Of a stretch of 53,105 bases of DNA, positions 19,439 through 27,846 are shown in pieces. This DNA is from Clostridium sp. SM-530-WT-3G (GTDB lineage Bacteria > Bacillota > Clostridia > Clostridiales > Clostridiaceae): positions 1 through 53,105 of the forward strand of contig NZ_JABAGC010000021.1 in the NCBI RefSeq assembly GCF_012843905.1. Direction: 5' to 3'. The notes under the pieces are model-generated. The model was given only the letters and a program-made list of their open reading frames with translations, was not told the DNA's origin and made no database searches. Numbering within the stretch: the first letter of the stretch is position 1; every line of letters begins with the position of its first letter. A program made the translations under genes and the position numbers.

Positions 19439-20503
19439 ATGAAAACTTTTATAAGGATAATCGTATGTACATTAGTTGCAATAATTATTCAGCAGGGTAT
19501 ATTCATGTATGTAGAGAATGTATATCTTGATACTAATGCTGAAATTACTGTAGAAAAAGTTGATGAAAATGTAGAAGAAGAAACTTCAAAAAAAGAAGAA
19601 GTTCAGTTAAGTGCTAATGTTGGAGATATTAGTTTATCAGATGATGGCAGATATATTGCTTATCTACAGGATGATAAATTAAAGGTTTTAGATAGTAATG
19701 ATGGAACAGAAAAGGAAGTTGCAACAAAAAGCAATGAAACAATAGCGTATTATGAATGGCTTACAAATGAAGATAATATGATAATAATAAAGAAGGTTAA
19801 AAGTGGACGAGGTTCATACTTTGAGCCAATAACATATTATGCTAAAAAGAATGAAACAAGAAGTCTTACTGACTTTGATATATCTGAAATAAAAATAAAT
19901 ATAACTAGTGATGAAGAAAAAGTGGAAAACGTAATTTTCTCAACAGCAACAAGTAGTTTATATATTAAGATTAAAAAACCTTCAGGAAAGAGTGATTTAT
20001 ATTATTTAAATATAATGAATCAGCTTGAGTTAGTAAGAAAGAATAAGGATATAGGAGATATAATAGTACCACCAACGACAACAAAATGTGTAATGGAAAT
20101 GGGAAATTATGCAACTGTATTAAATAGTAATGATAATATACAAATACCTAATGTAAATATAACTAGAATATTAGGTACTGATATAAATGATAATGTATAT
20201 TTTGGTGAAGAAGTAGATGGAAAGATTACAAAGATTTATTATTGTGTACTAAATGATCCAAAGAGTCAGTGGAAGAATCTTACTTTGTCTAAACCTGTTA
20301 ATAAAGAAGATATTTCTATAGATTATACAGGAAGAATATTTGTAAATGATTCTGAAAGCAAAATTGTAAATGAACTTACTAGCGGACAGTCAGTTAAGTA
20401 CGAAGGTGATTATGTACAAATTTATTCAAAAGGGGTAATTTCTCGATTAGGAAATAAATTATTGAAAAATGAAATAAATGATACTAGATTAATAAAAAAT
20501 TAG
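19439..20503 (+). CDS. Membrane-anchored protein with a beta-propeller-like extracytoplasmic domain
   Basis: I do not recognise a named family. The 354-residue protein has an N-terminal anchor (IRIIVCTLVAIIIQQGIFMYV), an acidic linker (about 35-58) and a beta-rich domain whose repeated short strands (ISLSDDGRYIAYLQDDKLKVL, then later LYYLN and KIYYCVLN) resemble TolB/WD-type propellers. It follows the phosphodiester glycosidase-like gene with the same anchored architecture, suggesting a shared envelope role. GAAAGGATTAA precedes the ATG. Confidence 0.65.
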   Translation: MKTFIRIIVCTLVAIIIQQGIFMYVENVYLDTNAEITVEKVDENVEEETSKKEEVQLSANVGDISLSDDGRYIAYLQDDKLKVLDSNDGTEKEVATKSNETIAYYEWLTNEDNMIIIKKVKSGRGSYFEPITYYAKKNETRSLTDFDISEIKINITSDEEKVENVIFSTATSSLYIKIKKPSGKSDLYYLNIMNQLELVRKNKDIGDIIVPPTTTKCVMEMGNYATVLNSNDNIQIPNVNITRILGTDINDNVYFGEEVDGKITKIYYCVLNDPKSQWKNLTLSKPVNKEDISIDYTGRIFVNDSESKIVNELTSGQSVKYEGDYVQIYSKGVISRLGNKLLKNEINDTRLIKN

Positions 20504-20519
20504 CAATTAAAAATTTGAA

Positions 20520-20561
20520 TAAACACCTCATTAGTTGTACATCATACTAATGAGGTGTTTA
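20520..20561 (+). terminator. Perfect 16-bp hairpin: terminator that also hides the next gene's SD
   Basis: 20520-20535 pairs without mismatch with 20546-20561 around a 10-nt loop. It begins 16 nt after the previous stop. Its right arm contains the SD GAGGTG (20552-20557) of the 48-aa gene, and only TTTAAAA follows instead of a long U-run. It may terminate, or act mainly as a structure that limits read-through translation. Confidence 0.7.
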
Positions 20562-20563
20562 AA

Positions 20564-20710
20564 ATGGATAATAATAAATCTAGAATGAAAGAAAGACCAA
20601 GGTCAAATGCAGAACGAAGAAAAATGGATCCAAAAGGTAATAGTGATTTGGGAATAATTGATGGAAAGAAGATTGGAGCTCCACCACATAAAGAAAAGGA
20701 TCATTTATAA
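20564..20710 (+). CDS. Small basic protein (48 aa), unknown
   Basis: ATG with GAGGTG 6 nt upstream, 48 codons, TAA. The product is strongly hydrophilic and basic (MDNNKSRMKERPRSNAERR at the start, PPHKEKDHL at the end), with no membrane segment or cysteine. I do not recognise a family. It is the first of two adjacent small ORFs with good SDs and same-strand orientation, which supports both being real. The SD lies entirely in the right arm of the preceding perfect hairpin. Confidence 0.6.
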   Translation: MDNNKSRMKERPRSNAERRKMDPKGNSDLGIIDGKKIGAPPHKEKDHL

Positions 20711-20754
20711 TACTATTTTCTTAATATGCATAATTTGATTATGAGGTGATATTA

Positions 20755-20892
20755 ATGGGAAATAAAATGAAAGGTAAAAACATAGATAAAAAGAAGGGCA
20801 TACATCATAATCCACAAGCTGAAAGTGTAAAGGCTGTATTTGGAGAACCAAAAGCAAAGGATAATGAGTTCACACCTCATACTTTCGGTTAA
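20755..20892 (+). CDS. Small basic protein (45 aa), unknown
   Basis: ATG with GAGGTG 8 nt upstream, 45 codons, TAA, then a strong terminator after 8 nt. The product is lysine-rich at the N-terminus (MGNKMKGKNIDKKKG) and ends HNPQAESVKAVFG then an acidic-basic tail. The NPQAESVKAVFG stretch reads like a conserved short motif of small clostridial proteins, but I cannot name the family with certainty. It lies 44 nt after the 48-aa gene and is probably co-transcribed. Confidence 0.65.
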   Translation: MGNKMKGKNIDKKKGIHHNPQAESVKAVFGEPKAKDNEFTPHTFG

Positions 20893-20900
20893 AGTAGAGA

Positions 20901-20943
20901 AAAAGCAGATGGTATTTATATAATATACTATCTGCTTTTGGTT
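20901..20943 (+). terminator. Terminator after the two small genes
   Basis: AAAAGCAGATGGTAT (20901-20915) pairs with ATACTATCTGCTTTT (20925-20939; one G-U pair), followed by GGTTATAT. Confidence 0.85.
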
Positions 20944-21032
20944 ATATTGTAAAGGTAGACCATACTGGATTTTAGTATTATAATTATTATGTTATACGAT
21001 TTTATAAATCATAGATAAATAGGAGTAGAAAA

Positions 21033-21458
21033 ATGGATTTACAATTGACAGTTTATGAGTTGGGAAATTTATTAAAAAGAATAGAGGAAAAATACGAATT
21101 GGAAGTGCTTATTAAATTAAACCTTAGTGGTGGATGGATGACAATTACTGGTCCAGCAGCTATTGCTAAGATTCCTGACAATTCAATATCTAAATGTGGA
21201 GGGAATAAGGATAATATAATTGATATTATTATTAAAAAAGATATTGAAGAAAGTATTCCAGTAAAAATTACAGGCGCAAGCAATAAAAAATTTTCTGTAA
21301 ATATTGCACCTACAAAATATAGAGAATTATCACCTAATAATTTATCTTTAAACATGGTAAAGACAAACAATGATATAACTAAGTTAAGAATTGATGAAAA
21401 TATTATCTTTACAATTAAAGAGAATATTAAAAATATAGAAAAGTTAGCCGAAATATAG
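21033..21458 (+). CDS. Hypothetical protein (141 aa)
   Basis: Not recognised. A soluble mixed alpha/beta protein with no signal peptide or membrane segment and one cysteine. An N-terminal helix (LGNLLKRIEEKYELEVLI) is followed by GGWMTITGPAAIAKIP and later KKFSVNIAPTKYRELSPNN. ATAGGAG lies 6 nt before the ATG, and a strong terminator follows the stop, so it is a monocistronic gene. Nothing in the neighbourhood suggests its role. Confidence 0.7.
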   Translation: MDLQLTVYELGNLLKRIEEKYELEVLIKLNLSGGWMTITGPAAIAKIPDNSISKCGGNKDNIIDIIIKKDIEESIPVKITGASNKKFSVNIAPTKYRELSPNNLSLNMVKTNNDITKLRIDENIIFTIKENIKNIEKLAEI

Positions 21459-21473
21459 AGATAAAAAAGTGTT

Positions 21474-21508
21474 AGAAAAGCTTCATAAATTTGTGAAGCT
21501 TTTTTCTC
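21474..21508 (+). terminator. Terminator of the 141-aa gene
   Basis: AGAAAAGCTTCA (21474-21485) pairs with TGAAGCTTTTTTCT from 21494, loop TAAATTTG, with a U-run inside the right arm. Confidence 0.9.
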
Positions 21509-21629
21509 TTACATAGAATATTTTAATAAATACAAATGTATACATAATAGAAAGGATAGTTTTTATATAATTTACTATATACATTAAGAAATGAAGAGAT
21601 AAGAAAATATAAAGGGGATCGAGAAATGT

Positions 21630-22289
21630 ATGAACACTAAATATGAGTTGCTATACGGAAATACAAATAAGGTACTAAAAATTAATGCCCAGAAGGGAGA
21701 GTGTTATATAGTTGAAGCTAAAGCTATGGTTGCTATGAGTAATGTTTTTAAAATACAAGCGAAAACTGGAGGTCTCGGAAAAACCATAGGAAGGTTGTTT
21801 TCAGGAGAAAGCTTATTTGTTCAGAAATTTATTGCAGAAAGTCAGGGAGAATTATTACTTGCACCTGAGTATTTAGGTGATATAGAAATAATAGATATGG
21901 ATGGGACCAAGACTTACAGACTCGGAAGGTCAAGTTTTTTAGCTTCTACTTCTGAAATAGAAATAAATACAAAATCTGGAGGTATTAATGGTTTACTATC
22001 TGGTGAAGGTCTTATTCAAATGGAGGCAAGTGGTGAAGGAACTCTGTTTATAAGTGCTTATGGAGCTATACACAAAAAATTTCTCTCAATTGATGAAGAA
22101 TATATAGTTGATACTAATCATTTAGTTTTATGGGACAGTAGAATGAATTATACTATAGAAACAGCCTCTGGATTATTTACGTCTATAACAGGAGGAGAAG
22201 GTATAGTATGTAAGTTTAAAGGGCCAGGTGAAGTATGGATACAAACTAGAAATCCAATAGGCATGGTTCAAAACAAACAAAATCAATGA
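21630..22289 (+). CDS. AIM24/TIGR00266 family protein
   Basis: A 219-residue beta-rich cytoplasmic protein of the AIM24 (formerly DUF124) family; function in bacteria is not established. Family traits are the glycine-rich turns GGLGKTIGRLFSGESLF (residues 48-64), SGGINGLLSGEGL, GEGTLFISAYGAI and ASGLFTSITGGEG. AAAGGGGA precedes the ATG by about 11 nt; an overlapping ATG at 21626 is out of frame and closes after four codons. Single gene with its own terminator. Confidence 0.9.
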   Translation: MNTKYELLYGNTNKVLKINAQKGECYIVEAKAMVAMSNVFKIQAKTGGLGKTIGRLFSGESLFVQKFIAESQGELLLAPEYLGDIEIIDMDGTKTYRLGRSSFLASTSEIEINTKSGGINGLLSGEGLIQMEASGEGTLFISAYGAIHKKFLSIDEEYIVDTNHLVLWDSRMNYTIETASGLFTSITGGEGIVCKFKGPGEVWIQTRNPIGMVQNKQNQ

Positions 22290-22313
22290 TTATATTAATT
22301 AAAGAAGTATATT

Positions 22314-22352
22314 ATCGTATTTATTAGTTGTAGATAAATACGATATTTTTAT
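22314..22352 (+). terminator. Terminator of the AIM24-family gene
   Basis: ATCGTATTTAT (22314-22324) pairs perfectly with ATAAATACGAT (22334-22344), followed by ATTTTTATTTT. The remainder of the gap to 22525 is AT-rich with no clear feature. Confidence 0.85.
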
Positions 22353-22525
22353 TTTCATGCTAGATTGTCTGGAGAAATAATAACATTTACTGTATTAATA
22401 ATTAATTTAAATTTCTATTGTTTTTAACACTTTATATTTATATTAATTATATATTTAAAATACAAGTATGTATTTGCAGTAAAGTGAGAAAAATAATATT
22501 AAACCAAAAGAAACAGGTGAAATAA

Positions 22526-23488
22526 ATGAGAATAAGACTTGGTTATGTAGCAATATCTAAGAGACTTGGTAAGAAAGTAACTGGTTCAAGCACTTTGACA
22601 TATGCAAATTATAGTAAATTAAATACACCAGAAAAAAAAGCTGAAAAATTAAAATCGGTAGCATTATCAAATTTAACGGATTTGGGAAAAATTTTAGAGT
22701 ATAATGGAGAAAATGATATACATTTTTATAGAATTACATCTGCTCTAGTTCCCTTAGTGACTCATCCAGAAGTAGGTTATTGGGGGCATAGAGAGATTTT
22801 TCAAAAGGATTTTAGTTATATTGGAAATATAATAAAGAAATATAATATGAGAGTTGATACTCATCCAGATGAATTCAATGTAATAAATAGTACTAATCCT
22901 AGAGTGGTTCTCAATACAAAAACCAATTTAATATGCCAGACAGAATGGTTTCAAGATATGAATTATAATGAAGGAAAGATGGTTATACATGTAGGTGGTG
23001 CAACTGGAGGAAAAGAAGAAGGAATAAAGAGATTTATAAAGAATTTTAATGAGTATCCATATGAAATTACTTCAAGAATTATTATTGAAAATGATGATAA
23101 AACGTATACAGCTAAAGAAGTACTTAATTTATGTGAAACCCTAAGGATTCCAATGGTTCTTGATGTCCATCACCACAACTGTAATAATAATGGGGAGTCA
23201 TTAGAAGATATGCTTGAATCAATTTTTAATACTTGGAATAATGAAGAACTTCCACCTAAAATTCATTTTTCTAGTCCAAGAGAGCACGAGAGAGATAGAA
23301 AACATGCAGATTATATAAATCCATATGATTTTGTTAAATTTTTAGAAATAGCTAAAAAGTTAGATAGGGATTTTGATATAATGCTTGAATGTAAACAGAA
23401 AGATGATGCTTTATTTAAGCTTGCAGATGAAATACAAGAAATAAAACCTCAATATAATAGAATTGATAAGACAACTTTTGAAATTTAG
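22526..23488 (+). CDS. uvsE: UV DNA damage endonuclease UvsE (UVDE family)
   Basis: A 320-residue TIM-barrel endonuclease that nicks DNA 5' of UV photoproducts and starts alternative excision repair. The N-terminus MRIRLGYVAISKRLG, the metal-ligand strands VDTHPDEFNV, MVIHVGGATGG, IIIENDD, MVLDVHHHNCN and IHFSSPREHERDRKHADYI are typical of the family, and length fits. GAAACAGGTG precedes the ATG. Single gene; UV repair would be useful during spore outgrowth, which is inference. Confidence 0.95.
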   Translation: MRIRLGYVAISKRLGKKVTGSSTLTYANYSKLNTPEKKAEKLKSVALSNLTDLGKILEYNGENDIHFYRITSALVPLVTHPEVGYWGHREIFQKDFSYIGNIIKKYNMRVDTHPDEFNVINSTNPRVVLNTKTNLICQTEWFQDMNYNEGKMVIHVGGATGGKEEGIKRFIKNFNEYPYEITSRIIIENDDKTYTAKEVLNLCETLRIPMVLDVHHHNCNNNGESLEDMLESIFNTWNNEELPPKIHFSSPREHERDRKHADYINPYDFVKFLEIAKKLDRDFDIMLECKQKDDALFKLADEIQEIKPQYNRIDKTTFEI

Positions 23489-23508
23489 GTTGATTTTTCT
23501 TAAGATTT

Positions 23509-23559
23509 ATAGAATTATAACGATAATAAAATAATCTACTAATGAAGTTATAATTCTAT
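23509..23559. repeat. 13-bp perfect inverted repeat in the leader of the cell-wall-binding protein gene
   Basis: ATAGAATTATAAC (23509-23521) and GTTATAATTCTAT (23547-23559) are exact inverse copies 25 nt apart. There is no U-run after it, so it is not an evident terminator. It ends 10 nt before the SD of the next gene and could be an mRNA stem or an operator. Confidence 0.6.
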
Positions 23560-23583
23560 GAAATATTAGGAGGATTAGATAAA

Positions 23584-24126
23584 GTGAAAATAGATAAATT
23601 AAAGGTAGTATCTTTAGTTTTTGCAGGATTAATAATGCAGGGTACATGTGCATTGGCAGCAAGTTCATCAGAAGGATATGGAAAAGAAGAGCTTGATAAC
23701 CTTCAGCCGGGATGGTCTTGGATTGACAAAGATAAAAGTAATTATAGAGTTAATTCATATAAAAATACTTTTTCTAGTATAGAACCTATAGTTAAGGAAG
23801 AGAAAAAGGATGAAGAGACTACTATAGCTTTTGAACAGATTAATCAACTTCCTGAAAATGTAGTTCAGACTACTTGGGGGAATAGTGGACTATGCTGGGC
23901 TAGAATGGCAGATAAAAGCTGGATGCTTCTAAATGATGGAGTACCACAAATGGGATGGAAGCTGGTAAATGGAAAGTGGTATTATATGAATTCTAGTGGC
24001 ATAATGCAGACTGGCTGGATTAATGATAATGGAACATGGTACTATTTATATGAAAGTGGAGAAATGGCTTCAAATACTTATATAGATGGTTATTATTTAG
24101 GGCCAAGTGGTTCGATGGTCTGGTAA
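23584..24126 (+). CDS. Secreted protein with cell-wall (choline-type) binding repeats
   Basis: A 180-residue exported protein. It has a signal peptide with cleavage near ALAA-SSS (residues 1-27), a low-complexity middle, and C-terminal CW_binding_1-like repeats: GWKLVNGKWYYMNSSGIMQT, GWINDNGTWYYLYESGEMAS, then a degenerate YIDGYYLGPSGSMVW. These bind teichoic-acid or choline residues and hold proteins on the wall. No catalytic domain is present, so it may be a structural or adaptor wall protein. GTG start with AGGAGG about 8 nt upstream. Confidence 0.85.
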   Translation: MKIDKLKVVSLVFAGLIMQGTCALAASSSEGYGKEELDNLQPGWSWIDKDKSNYRVNSYKNTFSSIEPIVKEEKKDEETTIAFEQINQLPENVVQTTWGNSGLCWARMADKSWMLLNDGVPQMGWKLVNGKWYYMNSSGIMQTGWINDNGTWYYLYESGEMASNTYIDGYYLGPSGSMVW

Positions 24127-24130
24127 TTAG

Positions 24131-24163
24131 AAAGAATGTGTAATTATTTACACATTCTTTTTG
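24131..24163. terminator. Terminator shared by convergent genes
   Basis: AAAGAATGTGTAA (24131-24143) pairs perfectly with TTACACATTCTTT (24148-24160), loop TTAT, followed by TTG. The stop codon of the minus-strand AraC gene lies at the loop (24144-24146). Confidence 0.9.
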
Positions 24164-25037
24164 ATTTTCTGAATTCTTTGGGAGTGATGTTGTATTTCTT
24201 TTTAAATAGCTTATTAAAATAAGAGACATTGTTAAATCCTACTTTAAATGAAATATCTAATATAGATTTGTTGGTATTACTCAATAGAGATGATGCTGTT
24301 TCAAGTCTGTAATTATTTATGTATTCTATGCATGTCATACCTATGTGTTTCTTAAAAAATCTCATAAAATGATACTCACTAAAGTTACATTTTAGTGCTA
24401 TTTCTTCAACAGAAAGGTCTTTTTCATAATTCTCATGTATAAATTTCAAGATTAATTTAATTGTATCACTTACTTCTTTAGTGATTGTAGAGACTTTTTT
24501 CTCTTTAACAAGCTTGTTGGAGTAGATAATATAAAATAAATGATATAGAAGAGATTTTAATTCTAATTCAAAACCATATATTTTTTTATCATAGCATTCA
24601 AATATTCTTTTTATAGTTAGAAGAACATCATCATACCCAGGAGAATCTTTTCTTATAATCATAGGAAGTTCATTTTGGCTGTTGAATATTGGAGCGAAAA
24701 ACTTTATAAGACATCCATCTGTAAGGGCTGAATTTAACATATTTAAATTAAAAACCATAGTACTCCATATCATAATATCTTTGTTAGCAGTTTGTTCAAT
24801 AGAATGGAGGAGAGATGGTTTTACAAAAACGATATCACCTTCTTCAACATTTAATGGATTTAAATCTATTTTGTGGATTCCTTGTCCTTTTTTAATTAAT
24901 GTAATTTCCATTTCTTTATGCCAGTGAATAGGAACAAAACTAAATGAATCTGAAAATTCACAATGATATGTTGTAAATGGAAGTATAAAGTCACCGTGGT
25001 GCGTATTTTCTTTAAGATTTAAGAGATTATTCATCAT
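24144..25037 (-). CDS. AraC-family transcriptional regulator
   Basis: A 297-residue regulator with an N-terminal cupin sensor (IHWHKEMEITLIKKGQG, LNVEEGDIVFVKP, residues 35-80) and a C-terminal pair of helix-turn-helix motifs (about 195-290: SVEEIALKCNFSEYHFMRFF and ILDISFKVGFNNVSYFNKLF). The start at 25037 is set by GGAGG 5 nt upstream; the frame remains open further upstream but without an SD. It is divergent from the GH31 alpha-glucosidase gene, which it probably controls in response to a sugar. The effector is unknown. Confidence 0.9.
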   Translation of the reverse strand: MMNNLLNLKENTHHGDFILPFTTYHCEFSDSFSFVPIHWHKEMEITLIKKGQGIHKIDLNPLNVEEGDIVFVKPSLLHSIEQTANKDIMIWSTMVFNLNMLNSALTDGCLIKFFAPIFNSQNELPMIIRKDSPGYDDVLLTIKRIFECYDKKIYGFELELKSLLYHLFYIIYSNKLVKEKKVSTITKEVSDTIKLILKFIHENYEKDLSVEEIALKCNFSEYHFMRFFKKHIGMTCIEYINNYRLETASSLLSNTNKSILDISFKVGFNNVSYFNKLFKKKYNITPKEFRKSKRMCK

Positions 25038-25151
25038 TACTACCTCCAAATAGCAGTATTGTATTATAAATAAGCTATATTTTGTTAGAATTATATATAT
25101 TACCATTATATAATAATATTATAATGATAGTAAGAAAATATCATTGTAAAT

Positions 25152-25225
25152 TTTATTTGAACCCTTATGAATTTCAAGGATCAGGTAGAGTTGTACCCCT
25201 CTTTATTTGAACCTTGATAATTTTT
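25152..25225. repeat. Direct repeats 50 bp apart in the AraC/GH31 divergent promoter region
   Basis: TTTATTTGAACC occurs at 25152-25163 and again at 25202-25213, each followed by similar AT-rich sequence (CTTATGAATTT and TTGATAATTT). Repeat starts are 50 bp apart, close to five helical turns. AraC-type regulators commonly bind spaced direct repeats, so these are candidate operators. Inference from position and spacing. Confidence 0.55.
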
Positions 25226-25226
25226 T

Positions 25227-25241
25227 ATGCAAACGCTTTAA
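25227..25241. promoter_or_regulatory. Candidate CcpA cre site
   Basis: ATGCAAACGCTTTAA fits the cre consensus WTGNAANCGNWNNCW at all fixed positions except the C near the end. It lies 35 bp before the GH31 start codon, where CcpA would impose carbon catabolite control. Chance match is less likely because of the CG-containing core in this AT-rich DNA. Confidence 0.6.
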
Positions 25242-25275
25242 TATATAAATTTTATTTTGAAGGAGAAGTACTTAT

Positions 25276-27648
25276 ATGAACAGTAAAAAAACTAATTTTG
25301 ATAATGCTGGAGTTATAAAAAATTTTACTTTAGAAAATAACATTATAAATGTAGAATTTGAAAATGTAGAATTATTTATAACTATAATAAGAGATGATAT
25401 TATAAACTTTTTTGTACCTTGTTTTAGGGAAGAAAGAAATTCTAAAGCAGTAGAAAGTATTAATAATAAAAATACTAATTTTACTGTAAAAGTAGAGAGA
25501 TTAGAAGAAAAGATAGTTATAAGAACTAAATTTTTAATCATAAATGTAAACGATAATATGAAAATTGATATTTATAATATAAATGGTGAGCTTTTATGTG
25601 CAGACTATAGAGGTAAAGAAAAAGCGTTTGCACGAAGATATGGTGATTATGAACTTGCAAAAGAAGAGGGGCATGATGTAAAAGACCATGTGGAAGATAA
25701 GGTTAAGATAATAAAAGCTATGGAAGATGATATGTTCTTTTATGGTTTTGGAGAAAAAACTGGTCCGTTAAATAAAAAAGGATATCACTATGTAAATTGG
25801 AATACTGATAATCCTCAGCCACATGGAGAAACCTTTGACAGACTTTATAAATCAATTCCATTTTTCATAGGAGTTAAAGATAAGAAGTCATTTGGTATTT
25901 TCTTTGATAATCATTTTGAAACGCATTTTGATATGGGAAGAGATAATTCTGAATATTATTATTTTTCAGCAGTAGATGGAAATCTTGATTATTACTTTAT
26001 ATATGGACCAGAAATTAAAAAAGTAGTAGAAGGATATACATTTATTACTGGAAGAATGCCACTGCCACAAAAATGGACACTTGGCTATCAGCAATGTAGA
26101 TGGTCTTATGGAAATTATGAAAGAGTTATGGAAATTGCACATAATTTCAGAGAAAAAGATATACCTTGTGACACAATATATCTTGATATTGATTATATGG
26201 ATGGATATAGAGTATTTACTTGGGATAATAAAAAGTTTGAGAATCCAGAAGAAATGATTAAAGAATTGAATAATATGGGATTTAAGGTGGTAACAATAAT
26301 AGACCCTGGTGTTAAAGTAGATCAAGGATATAAGATTTATGATGAAGGGCTTAAACATGGGTATTATGCAACAGACAAAGACGGAATTATATATACAAAT
26401 GAAGTATGGCCTGGAAAATCAGTATATCCAGATTTCTTAAACTCAAAAACAAGAGCATGGTGGGCAGAAAATCAAAAAATTATGATAGATTTAGGGGTAA
26501 GTGGAATATGGAATGATATGAATGAACCAGCAAGTTTTAAAGGCCCCCTACCAGATGATGTTATGTTTGATAATGATGGAGTAAAAGTTTGTCATAAGGA
26601 AGCTCATAATATCTATGGTCATTTTATGGCAAAGGCTACTTATGAAGGAATAAAAAAATATACAAATAAGAGACCATTTATAGTTACAAGAGCATGTTAT
26701 GCTGGAACTCAGAAGTATTCTACTGTTTGGACAGGTGATAATCAAAGTACTTGGGAGCATTTAAGAATGTCTTTACCAATGCTTATGAACTTAGGATTAA
26801 GTGGTATGGCCTTCTGCGGAACTGATGTAGGTGGATTTGGACATGACTGTAGTAGTGAACTTTTAAGCAGATGGGTTCAAGTTGGAGCATTTACACCACT
26901 TTTTAGAAATCATTCTGCTATGGGAACAAGAGATCAGGAACCATGGGCATTTGATGAAGAAACAGAAGAAATAAATAAAAAATATATTAAACTAAGATAT
27001 CAATTTATGCCATATATATATGATACTATGTACAAGGCTGCAATAACTGGTGCACCTATGATAAGACCATTATTATTTAATTATCAAGATGATATAAACA
27101 CTTATGAAATAAATGATGAGTTTTTGTGTGGAGAGAATATTTTAGTTGCTCCTGTAGTTGAACAAGGAGTAAAAGCAAGACTGGTATATCTTCCAGAAGG
27201 AAATTCATGGGTTGATTATTGGACAAAAGAAGAATATAAAGGTGGACAGTATATAGTAAGGCAAACTCCATTAGACACATGTCCTATATATGTAAAACAG
27301 GGAAGTATTATTCCTAATTATGAAATTCAGAATTTTGTTAATGAGAAGCCAAATGAAAAATTATTTATACAGCTATTTTTAGGCGCTGAAGAAGCTGAAT
27401 CATCATATGAACATTATGTTGATGATGGGGAAAGCTTTGAATATAAAAATGGAGTTTATAATATCTACAAAATAGATATTAATGAGAAACAAGAAAAAGT
27501 AGATATTGAAATATCAATTAGATATGATGGTGGTTTTAAAAAGTATGATTCAGTTATTTTTGAAATGTTTAATTTAAATAATAGAAAAGTATTTATAAAC
27601 GAAGTTGAAGTTGAAGTTACAGAAGATAAAGCTTATTGTAGAATGTAA
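25276..27648 (+). CDS. GH31 family alpha-glucosidase
   Basis: A 790-residue cytoplasmic glycoside hydrolase of family 31, retaining enzymes that release glucose (or xylose) from alpha-linked oligosaccharides. The N-terminal beta-sandwich (to about 250) leads into a TIM barrel with nucleophile D414 in GIWNDMNEPASF and acid/base D488 in VWTGDNQSTWEHL. The substrate loop CGTDVGGFGHD and a C-terminal beta domain follow. Length is normal. GAAGGAGAAG precedes the ATG. The divergent AraC gene, cre-like site and direct repeats point to sugar induction and glucose repression. No transporter gene adjoins it. Confidence 0.94.
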   Translation: MNSKKTNFDNAGVIKNFTLENNIINVEFENVELFITIIRDDIINFFVPCFREERNSKAVESINNKNTNFTVKVERLEEKIVIRTKFLIINVNDNMKIDIYNINGELLCADYRGKEKAFARRYGDYELAKEEGHDVKDHVEDKVKIIKAMEDDMFFYGFGEKTGPLNKKGYHYVNWNTDNPQPHGETFDRLYKSIPFFIGVKDKKSFGIFFDNHFETHFDMGRDNSEYYYFSAVDGNLDYYFIYGPEIKKVVEGYTFITGRMPLPQKWTLGYQQCRWSYGNYERVMEIAHNFREKDIPCDTIYLDIDYMDGYRVFTWDNKKFENPEEMIKELNNMGFKVVTIIDPGVKVDQGYKIYDEGLKHGYYATDKDGIIYTNEVWPGKSVYPDFLNSKTRAWWAENQKIMIDLGVSGIWNDMNEPASFKGPLPDDVMFDNDGVKVCHKEAHNIYGHFMAKATYEGIKKYTNKRPFIVTRACYAGTQKYSTVWTGDNQSTWEHLRMSLPMLMNLGLSGMAFCGTDVGGFGHDCSSELLSRWVQVGAFTPLFRNHSAMGTRDQEPWAFDEETEEINKKYIKLRYQFMPYIYDTMYKAAITGAPMIRPLLFNYQDDINTYEINDEFLCGENILVAPVVEQGVKARLVYLPEGNSWVDYWTKEEYKGGQYIVRQTPLDTCPIYVKQGSIIPNYEIQNFVNEKPNEKLFIQLFLGAEEAESSYEHYVDDGESFEYKNGVYNIYKIDINEKQEKVDIEISIRYDGGFKKYDSVIFEMFNLNNRKVFINEVEVEVTEDKAYCRM

Positions 27649-27665
27649 AATTATAAAAAGTATCT

Positions 27666-27706
27666 ATCCCATAAAAATGATGAAGTATTTTTATGGGATT
27701 TATTTT
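27666..27706 (+). terminator. Terminator of the GH31 gene
   Basis: ATCCCATAAAAAT (27666-27678) pairs perfectly with ATTTTTATGGGAT (27687-27699), followed by TTATTTTG. Confidence 0.9.
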
Positions 27707-27795
27707 GTTCAAGTTAAGTTTTGAGGTAATTGAGATAAGTTAAAAGTTTATAAAAATATAAATCTGAAAAATGAAATAATTTTACGTGTAATATA

Positions 27796-27824
27796 TTTAC
27801 AAAAATAAAAAATGGTGATAATAT
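27796..27824 (+). promoter_or_regulatory. Probable promoter of the GntR-ABC operon
   Basis: TTTACA (27796-27801), a 17-nt spacer and TAATAT (27819-27824). The palindromic operator candidate begins 2 nt downstream. Confidence 0.5.
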
Positions 27825-27825
27825 G

Positions 27826-27846
27826 TGTGTATAGATGATATACACA
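27826..27846. promoter_or_regulatory. Palindrome TGTGTATA-N5-TATACACA, candidate GntR operator
   Basis: A perfect 8-bp inverted repeat with a 5-bp spacer lying over the presumed transcription start, just before the SD of a YtrA-type GntR gene. Members of this group usually repress their own ABC operon, so binding here would block initiation. The link is inferred from position. Confidence 0.65.
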
